64,000 bases of DNA from Ryuthela nishihirai. Lineage: Eukaryota > Arthropoda > Arachnida > Araneae > Heptathelidae. The stretch is taken from assembly GCA_038380435.1 (NCBI GenBank), contig JAWZYU010000030.1, forward strand, positions 65,297,817-65,361,816, in the 5' to 3' direction. Position numbers and translations under genes: made by a program. This document shows positions 24,301 to 33,300 of the stretch, piece by piece (position 1 is the first letter of the stretch; the number at the start of each line of letters is the position of its first letter). The notes under the pieces were generated by a model, which saw only the letters and a program-made list of their open reading frames with translations, was not told the DNA's origin and did not search any database.

Positions 24301-27300
24301 TAGAATTTATCTGAGGTTCACAGATTTGATTTCCAACATTGCCACTGTTGATATTTTCTTTGTTCATGCTCTGTTCTGGAGTGAAAACATAAAACACCAA
24401 TGAAAGTGCAGCAGATCCTAAGCTGTGATCTACGTGTCAAGAGTTACACACTATATATATATTAAAGAACATGATGGATGCCTTTGATCGGTAGCTTTTC
24501 ATCTCCTCCAGTAACAGCCAACCCCACTTTATATTTTTAGGGTCTATGTGAGCTAGCCATTTAACCTCTTGTGCCATAAGCAGAATTAGCATTAGATAGC
24601 AACAGAATAAACTAATGGGTTTTAGTTCCTCCCTAAAGTTTCAGCAGAAAATGATATTTTGAAAAGTTTGCTTACTGTCCCACCATTATGCTTGGTTAAC
24701 CCTATAAACTGTTAAATGAAATTATGCAATAAAGTGCTGCTCAGCAGTAAAATAACCACTAATTCAGAATCACACAAATATATAATACTATTGAAGATTC
24801 TTATTTAAAGCCTTTGCCTCATTCAATTTCCTGTCTATATGTTGATTAAACTGTGATTATAGGCTCTGTTTTAATATTGACCCCAGCGTAATTGGTTAAC
24901 CTGTATCTGCTGTAAGTTCTTCTGACATTAGTGAATTATTGTTTTAAGTTTGGCAGTTGGATTGTTTTACCTCTGAGTGACACTTTTTTCCCCCACACAA
25001 TGGGTTAAATGTCCAGGTCACAAGGGCTCAGAGAAGATTGGGGGAGGTTAACCACTGGACAGCTATTAGAAGACAGATAGTAGCCTCCTGTCAAGGACAT
25101 CCAGTGTATTCTTTAACATGCACAGGGTATGTCTCTCCCCACATGGACCACAGCTTTATGTCCCATCCAATGGATGACAGCCTTTCCAAATCCATCGGTG
25201 TTCCCTGCTGACCGAGAGTAGGATGAGAATTCTGTAAAGATAAATCTCGATGCTGGCCCAGGTGAGACTCAAACCTGGGAACTACAGATCATGAGCCTGG
25301 AAAGGCTGGCATTTTAGTACTCATGAAAGTCTTAGAAAGTGGGTAATGGTAAAATGGAGAGAATTAATAATCTATGGAATTTACTTTTAAAGACTACATT
25401 GGTAAATTGCTTTATTATTCTTACATTGTGCTATCTTCTCATATGCACTTAGTTACTACTGTAGACTACTCATTCTTTACCAATATTTTTATATTGATTA
25501 CTCCCACAGTGCTGTTCATTACACTGATGTCTTCTATAACTCTCAAGAGCTGTGTGCCTCTTATAAATGGGAAAATTTTAAAATTTGTTTCTATCTCAAA
25601 ATGATTTTTTTCTCTTTATTGCATTTGTTGACAGCTGACTCCTAATATTGTATTTTGTGAATTATTTTATTGTAGTTACTTTTGGTTCCAATTTTGCATG
25701 ATTGTATATAAATGTGTTATGCCATATGCATATAGTATATTTGAAAGGAGCGAACTTAAGTAGTAAAAACATTCATTGTGGTGATGTATTGAAATAAATC
25801 ATACTATGAAAACTCTTTTAGTGTAGTTTTATTGTGACAAATATTTTATTTTTAGATGATGGCATATCGAAATATTTGGTTGTTAATAACGATGCATTAA
25901 AACAAGCTTATTTTTTTATTGATTTGTAGCATAGGACAGAAAGCAATCCTAGAAAATACTTATAGTTTGTACAGGCCTTCTCATCCAAGGACATGCCCTA
26001 CTAAGACTATAATCACTTCTGACTACTGTTTTAGAGTTAACACAACACACAAAGTTTGCCTGTTGGAACAATAACTAGCTTCCTAACCTATGCCAATTAA
26101 AGCATTCAACCTTTTTCAAGGATGGCTCATTTTAAAAAATACAGACAATAGGCACAGAATATTAATACTGAATCAATTACAGCCTGGACTGTATAGCATT
26201 TTACACCATTTTATTGGTATAAAATATTACAAATGGAAAATTAAGCACAACATTACTATTATTCTGAAATTTAATCATCATTTTATATAGTGTTATTAAT
26301 CCTTTCCTCTCTCATTTTTCCATGCAGTGATTGCACTGGATAATAAAACTAAAAAAAAATGAAATAATTTACTAATTTAAAAAAGTCCAGTCAAATTTTA
26401 CACATTATAATCAGTCTCATCTTATTTCTTCAACAACTTAACAGTGGATTCCATTTTCTTTGTAAGAGAAATTCTGACTGCAACTGGAAATAGACAGGAA
26501 TTGAAATGTTGACTCCAGGTTCGACATAGGAGTGAGAAGAGTTAAGTAGTGTCTACTTAACCCTTTTCACTCCTATTGAAATAACTCCTTTTCACTCCTA
26601 TATTATGTGTGTTAGAGTCTACTTAACACACATAATAAAGAGAAAATATAAGTGGTAGATAATATAATTACACGAATTCACTTTAACACTGATAGGGAAG
26701 TGTGTGGTGAATAATTTGTCTTTATACATATGTTAAGATTCATTAAGAGTAAATTTTACCATGTGTAAAGAAATCTAGAAGAATTTTTCTCTGAATATAT
26801 TACAATCAGTGCACATATTATAAATTTAATAAAACTCTATAACACTATATATATATATACAAATGAAACATAGCAGAAGTACACAGCATAATCTAATAGT
26901 AATGATAGTAACAATGGTGTTTTTAGGATACATGGTAAAAAGAATTTACAAGATGGATGCCAAAAGGCATATAAGACATATTTGTTTATATACTTTGTAT
27001 CTGTACCTGAAATAGACAAATATGTCCTGTACACCATTTTGACATCCCCTTTCTAAATTCTTGTTACTATATAACCTAATATGCTATTGTTACCATATAT
27101 CCTAATACATCATTGTTACCATTATTCTTAGATTATGCTATTGTACTTCTGCTATGTTCTATTTATATATATATATAATGTTATAGTTTTATTTCTGAAT
27201 ATATTATTCCTTTATATAAACTTTACATCATAATGAACAGCATAATGCTTAATGCCATCATACATGAAGTATGAATATATATAAAAAAAATTTTATTTGC

Positions 27301-30300
27301 CAGACACTTTCTTATCCATGTTAAAGTGCATCACAATACATATGAACTTTAAATTGAATGCATTTCCCAGCAACCTGAAAATATCAATATCAAATTTGAT
27401 ACAGACCATAGACTTCATGTCTCTGCATTAAAGCATATTTTAATAAACTTGATAAATATGAACATGTTGTGATTGTAATATTTATTTATAATAGCTAGCT
27501 GTGTATAAAAATAATACTTTGATATTCTTATAGTTGTTGATAGACAAGATCTTTTATAGTTATTTTTAAATAAAAATTACTGTTTCAGGTGGGAAGCTGA
27601 AAATAAACCATTTGTTTTTAATGACTCATACATCAAAAGAATTTTATTAATATATAAGGTAATGAATTACACTCTATGAAAAAATTATATTTTGGTGTTT
27701 GTAAAGATTAACTAATTTGAGGAATAAGCAGTATTTTAATTTTGTAATTAGTAGAGCATGTTAATTACAAAGATCAGAAATAGTGTGATTTATTGCTTGC
27801 CATATATTTATTCACTAATTTTATATTTATTAAACAGTTAAATACTCAGCATGATCAAATTGCTATAGTGGCAAAGTATATTCAATCTACAAAACAAATT
27901 TACATACCTTTGAAAATAGTCTGATAGGAACAGCCTGCCATGATAAAATAATTGCTGCTCTGAAGTGCCAATTGACTAACACATGGAATACATTAGCAGC
28001 AGCAATGGAAGAACATACTGGAGAATGCTTGCAAAATATTTTGACTTGTGATCCAGATTAGTTGATTGATGGTTGTAGATTCATAATTTGTATTACTGCT
28101 GGATGTTTATAATAATTAAATATACAATATCAAAGTTCAAGTATTTCAATGCCTGTTTTCTGTTACTTGCTTCAGTTTCCCTTTTGAGACAATTGATAGT
28201 GAAGGAGCTAGTAAACAGAAATAAGAGGGGCCTTTGTTGCCAACCTTTTTATTGTTGGGCTCTGAAATGTGCCACCATATATTGGCAGTTCATGCAAAAG
28301 GTAGATGCAAGAAACTTGCAAAGTTGATGCAAGAAAGGGTAAAAAAAGTGAAAAATGGCTTAAGCTTTCTTATGGGAGAAAGAGTGGGTATGCTAATCCC
28401 ATTGGACAGCTATTAAAATATCATCTATATATATATATCAGTATGATCTAAGGGACCTGGGTTCGAACCCATGGATGTATGTATGTATCGTTTTCCTGCT
28501 AAGGTCCTGCCATCCTCTCAGATCTACTTTGCCATATAAACTGACAGGCTCTTGTCAGACCTCTGTGGCAAGCAGCTGCGTGAGGGGGTATTTATTTTTA
28601 TTTATTTAATATCGTGAATGCCATCCAGTGAGTTAATACATATAGAGTATGGCCAGGGCCATAGTGGAGGGTAAAAGTGATATATGCCATTGTTTACTTT
28701 TTTGTTGTTGAAAATTTCCATATATCCTGTTTTTTTTTTTCAAGCAATTCTCCTTAACTTTAATCAGCTGTGGAATCACCCTACTTCTAATTTTAGTTGA
28801 TAATGCTGTTTCGATTGATGCTGTTTACATTTAGATACTCCTAATCATTTTGATATCGTTTAAATTGAAAAAAAAAATATGAAGTACTATAGAAATTATC
28901 AGACTACCCATAGAGGGTGGGGGATGGCTCAGCACACCAAGCTCATAATCTGCAGTTCCCAGGTTCAAGTCGACCCCCACCCTACCCTTGGTCAGTAGGG
29001 GACACTGATGGGCTTGTAAAGACTATTGTTTGTCAGATGGAACATTAAGGCCATGGTCCAATGTGGGGAGAGACATAATGTTAAAGAGCATGCTGGACCA
29101 GATGATACTATCTGTCTTCTAACAGCTGCCCAGTGGGTCCCCTCCCCAACCTTCTCTGAGCTCTCAGGGTTCTTGTTATCTGGTCATTTAGTCCATTACA
29201 TGGAAAAAAAGTGCTGCTTAGAGGTAATACAACCCAACTGCCCAGAGTAACTGCAGTTTAATAACTGTTGGTCTAGATCAGGGGTGCACAAACCTTTTTG
29301 GCATTGGGCTGAATAGCAAAATATTACGTTAGGTGTGGCCCAATAGTTGGGATGGGGATGCAATAAAAAGAACAAAAGAAATGTTTAACTTTGTTTATTA
29401 CTTATCATAAGCATTGTTTAAAATAATAATAATAAAAATTATTAATGTAGAGTTTGTTTCAAAGTCAAAACTGAAGTTAGCTTGTCAAAGCAGAATGGGA
29501 ATGAATCCCAGAAATGAGCTTATGAGTATTTTGGTTCAATGACATTATAGCTAGTTACAGGATGTTATTCAAATTTTTGTCTTATTAAGACACCATTCGC
29601 TTCAGTAGAGCCAAATTAAAAAAATTATATTTTCCAATTTTCACACAGGCCAGACAAAATTGTGAAAATTGCTGGATGGGCCCGCAGGCCAGAGTTTGGG
29701 CATGCTTGTTCTAGATAAACAGTTGTAGGAACATGCAGCATATAATTTCTTATGTTCAATTATTTTATCCTAAACAGCCAATAGAGCACTAGGCTAAGTT
29801 AATCAATAATTTTGTTTATTTGAATTAGAACCAGTGACATTAACAAGTAAAAAGGCTATTCGAAAAAGACAAAATAAGCTGCAAAAGCCTAAACCATTGG
29901 TTCCCAATGAGGGCTCTTTTGAGTTTTCTGTTAAAGTAGATTAAATAGAATATGAAATACTTCATAGATTAACATAGCCTTCCATTAAGGGGAGCATTAG
30001 AAAAATAGTACATGGTAAAAGTTTGGGAACTGCTAAAGAAAAGGAACCATAGTGAAAACTGGCAAATTGTAAATGATAATATATTTTGATCTTTTGAATT
30101 TCTGCTGACAATGTGATTATACTTGAAAGAGCCAGAAAATACTTGGATGAGATATTCAGCTGCATTATTAATTTCTGAATCTTAATAAACTCACCTATAG
30201 TTGGAAGGTTAAGGCCTCTGTGCAGGACAGAATTTTTGAAAAATCAGAGTGCTGCTACAGTTGATTATAAAAAATTTTCATTCATTTTCAACATATAGGA

Positions 30301-33300
30301 CAGCGAAGGGTCTTAGAAACTATCCCTAGTTTGTACAGGTTTTCTCCTATAAGGAGACTACTAAGACTGAAGTCACTGTTGACCACTTCATCAGTTAGAG
30401 CTAACACAATACTCAACGTTTGCTTTGCTGGAACAGTAGCTAGCTCTCTAATCACTTTGCCAGTCAAGGCCTAATTTTAGAATATATGTAACTTTTTCCT
30501 TTTTTTACAATAGCTTCAAACTTGTGAGGCATATATAAGGATTGTTCTTAGAGCTTTTTATAGAAATATTTAATTTTGAGTTTGTAATATAGAATTTTTT
30601 GCAGTCAGTGGATAGACTTAAATGTGCAGCATTTGTGATGTAAAATGTGTAATTTAACATATGATGAATTGTGATTCCCAGGTAGGTGGCATAGTCCTTC
30701 TAAGAGATTTCATTATCAAAAATTTTCACTAATACAATATCATTCACCTTTTTTGTGTGTGAAGATTTGAAGAGCACTGCTATAGTCTTCTGTATTGGTG
30801 CACCATTCTTTGAAAGCTTGCATTATTTCTTGCAGCTATTAAACAGCAATATTTATAGAAATGCAGTAGCATTTGTGTGTATAGGGCAGATTTAACCAAA
30901 GAAAATTTGGGGACATTAAAAAAAATATATAATAAACATAGTTGGGCAGAGGAGCAATCCTTGGGGTACTCTGCCAAAATATTTTTCTTTTGAATTTTGA
31001 GTGTATATATGTGAAGGGAGGTGGGTGGTGATGGGGGGGGGGGGGGGGAACACCCAATCATGACTATGTGTCTCATTCATGTATTACATACCTTGTTTTT
31101 TTTACAGCTACATCATTGGTATGGATCACCTACACACAACCATATCCAATGGTCTTTCCAAATTCATTGGGACAAGACTGAATGTGGAGTGAAAGCTGCA
31201 AACAAATATTTTAGTTTTAACTTTTAGTAAAAAATACGATTTGCAGCCAGATTCATAGCAATTATTTTCTTAAAATTTTGACAAACATCTAATTTTGTAA
31301 TTTTATTGAAAGAATAGAAATAAAATTTATTATACCTAACAAATGTTTTCAACTAAAATCATCTAATTAATTTTCTTTTGGGGAGACATTGCCTAATAGT
31401 GTCCTTTGATGCTGTGCCACTGTTATATGCATGAAACCATTTTCAGCATGAATGAAATTGTGTAGTAGTAAACTAAATCACATACTAATTTGGTATTATT
31501 GCGTAATACACTCCTTCACTTTAGACCGTCTCATTCATGTAGTCTAGTTTTTGCTGTTTCGAATAAAAATCTTACCTGTTTGTAATGTGCAAATTTAAAT
31601 GTTTGAATTATCTTTCTCTTGAATGAAGTGCGACAAAAATGTTGTATGCAAGAGTTAATGAACAAAATGTGTTGCTTGTTTATTTTTAAGGACAGGATTA
31701 GCCATTTACCGGAACTAATGACACCCGAGATGAATTTTTTGTGGATCATTCCTAATATTAGCTCAGTAGATGTGAAGCATTTTGAATTTAATGCAGGTAA
31801 ATGAAAGTTGGTTACTTTAACATTTTAATAGGTGTAGGGTTTATAAATCTTGAGCTTGCCCATCTTAAAACATATGTAAGTTTAATAAAGTGTTCAAATG
31901 TATTTAATTCTTTGGGATTTCCATTGTCTTAAAACGGGATTTATTAATACTGCACATAAGGGTGTGATTTAAAGAAGTAGAATGTGAAAACTATTTCTTG
32001 TTTAACTTTTAAGACATAATAAAACAAGCTTGGATCTAGAAAAAAAAAGGGGGGGGGAGGGGGAGGCAAATGACTTGTTCAAGCCAGAAAAAGTAAAAGT
32101 GGGGGTAAGACACTGGAATTCTATTGCATATAACATTTTCCCCTTTGTTTTAGAGGTCTTTATAAAAATTCTTGAAAATGTATGAAAAAAAATATATATA
32201 GACTTATTTTGGCTCCACAGAAACTAACTGGCATAATAGAATTTTACAATATGTCAATAAATATTTAGCGGAAAAAATTTTCGCCGACATACGGGAATTG
32301 AACCCGCATTTCTCCAGAAACATGTCAGAGTGTTCTTACTAGTTGAACTAATGCCAGCTCGTCTTTTTTCCGCTTATTTTTTTTATATAATTTCTCTGAG
32401 CATATAGTTTTTGCAAACTACATATTCTTAGCAAATAAGGTTTAATTGTATATGCAAAGCATGGGATAAAAACTTCTCTGTTTATCTAGTGAAACTATTC
32501 ACATATACTGATACCACCTTAAATCTGTTTACTCAAAGTATAATTAACTTCGTTTCTTCTAGTGGTAGAATTAAAGAAGCTTAGCTTATGGGTGGATAGC
32601 ATTCCAGAATCAGACTTTGTAGAGACCAAACTGGCGACTCAGCTGAAGGAATTGTGCAAGGAACAAGGCCTTAAGTATAGTAGCGTCATGCAGATGCTAC
32701 GGTTTGTGTTGAGTGGACTGAAGGTGAATTTTTCATGGCAATATTATAATAAAATTAAAAAATTGATAAATAGTTGTAGTCAACCTTTTTAGTAACAGGA
32801 AGTTAATATTTTTGCAAAAAATATAAATTACTGTTGAAAACAGAGGATTAACATAAATTGTTTTGATTTTAATTTTCTTGGTCATAAATATTTGTTGCCA
32901 AACTTTCTGGTAATAAAAAAGGGATAATGTATTGCATTTATTTCTGTTGATTTTCAGAGGGCCTGTGACTGTTTTAGTGCATTTCATCAGTTGATAATTT
33001 ACAGAATAAACTTATTCCACCATTCTTGACAATTTTGGAAATCACTAACAGCTGCTCCATGGCATTTTGCTTAATTCTTTTTGCATGATCAAATCTTTTC
33101 TAACTTTAGGGAACAGAAAAAAATTAATGCAAGCAGAGAGGCTCTCTCACTTGCAGAATATTGTGTTAGCTGAAAATTGATGCACAAGCTGAACTCAGTG
33201 AGCAGATGGCCATCATAGTGAATTTGCCACTGTATCATGTTGATGACTTCAAACTAGTGTTCATGAGGCAGCCTCCATACCCACCAGATATGGCTTTGTT

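Larger units (their letters stand above)
23991..27588 (+). other. EARS2 intron with SINE-B copies, repeat D, hairpins and a MITE
   Basis: It holds a degenerate SINE-B (24310-24765), a SINE-B (24958-25297), a repeat D copy (25925-26095), two adjacent hairpins (26526-26636) and a MITE (26828-27193). 25300-25920 and 27200-27588 show nothing further. Confidence 0.75.
27659..31690 (+). other. EARS2 intron
   Basis: It holds a SINE-A (28441-28605), a SINE-B (28915-29238), a hAT-type non-autonomous element (29279-29708), repeat D copy 2 (30297-30475) and a G run (~31033-31049). 27840-28080 contains a short open stretch ([20 protein letters not shown]) that I cannot assign. Confidence 0.75.
31797..32562 (+). 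other. EARS2 intron with repeat E fragment and tRNA-like palindrome
   Basis: Contains the left part of repeat E (32027-32206) and the tRNA-like element (32267-32374). Confidence 0.75.

Noticed and set aside
27840..28080. Open stretch [20 protein letters not shown] resembling a transposase end
   Set aside because: No family could be named, no terminal repeats or partner fragments were found, and it contains stops.
30780..31076. Pro-rich open frames near 31 kb
   Set aside because: Produced by the G/C homopolymer at ~31033-31049; no conserved feature.
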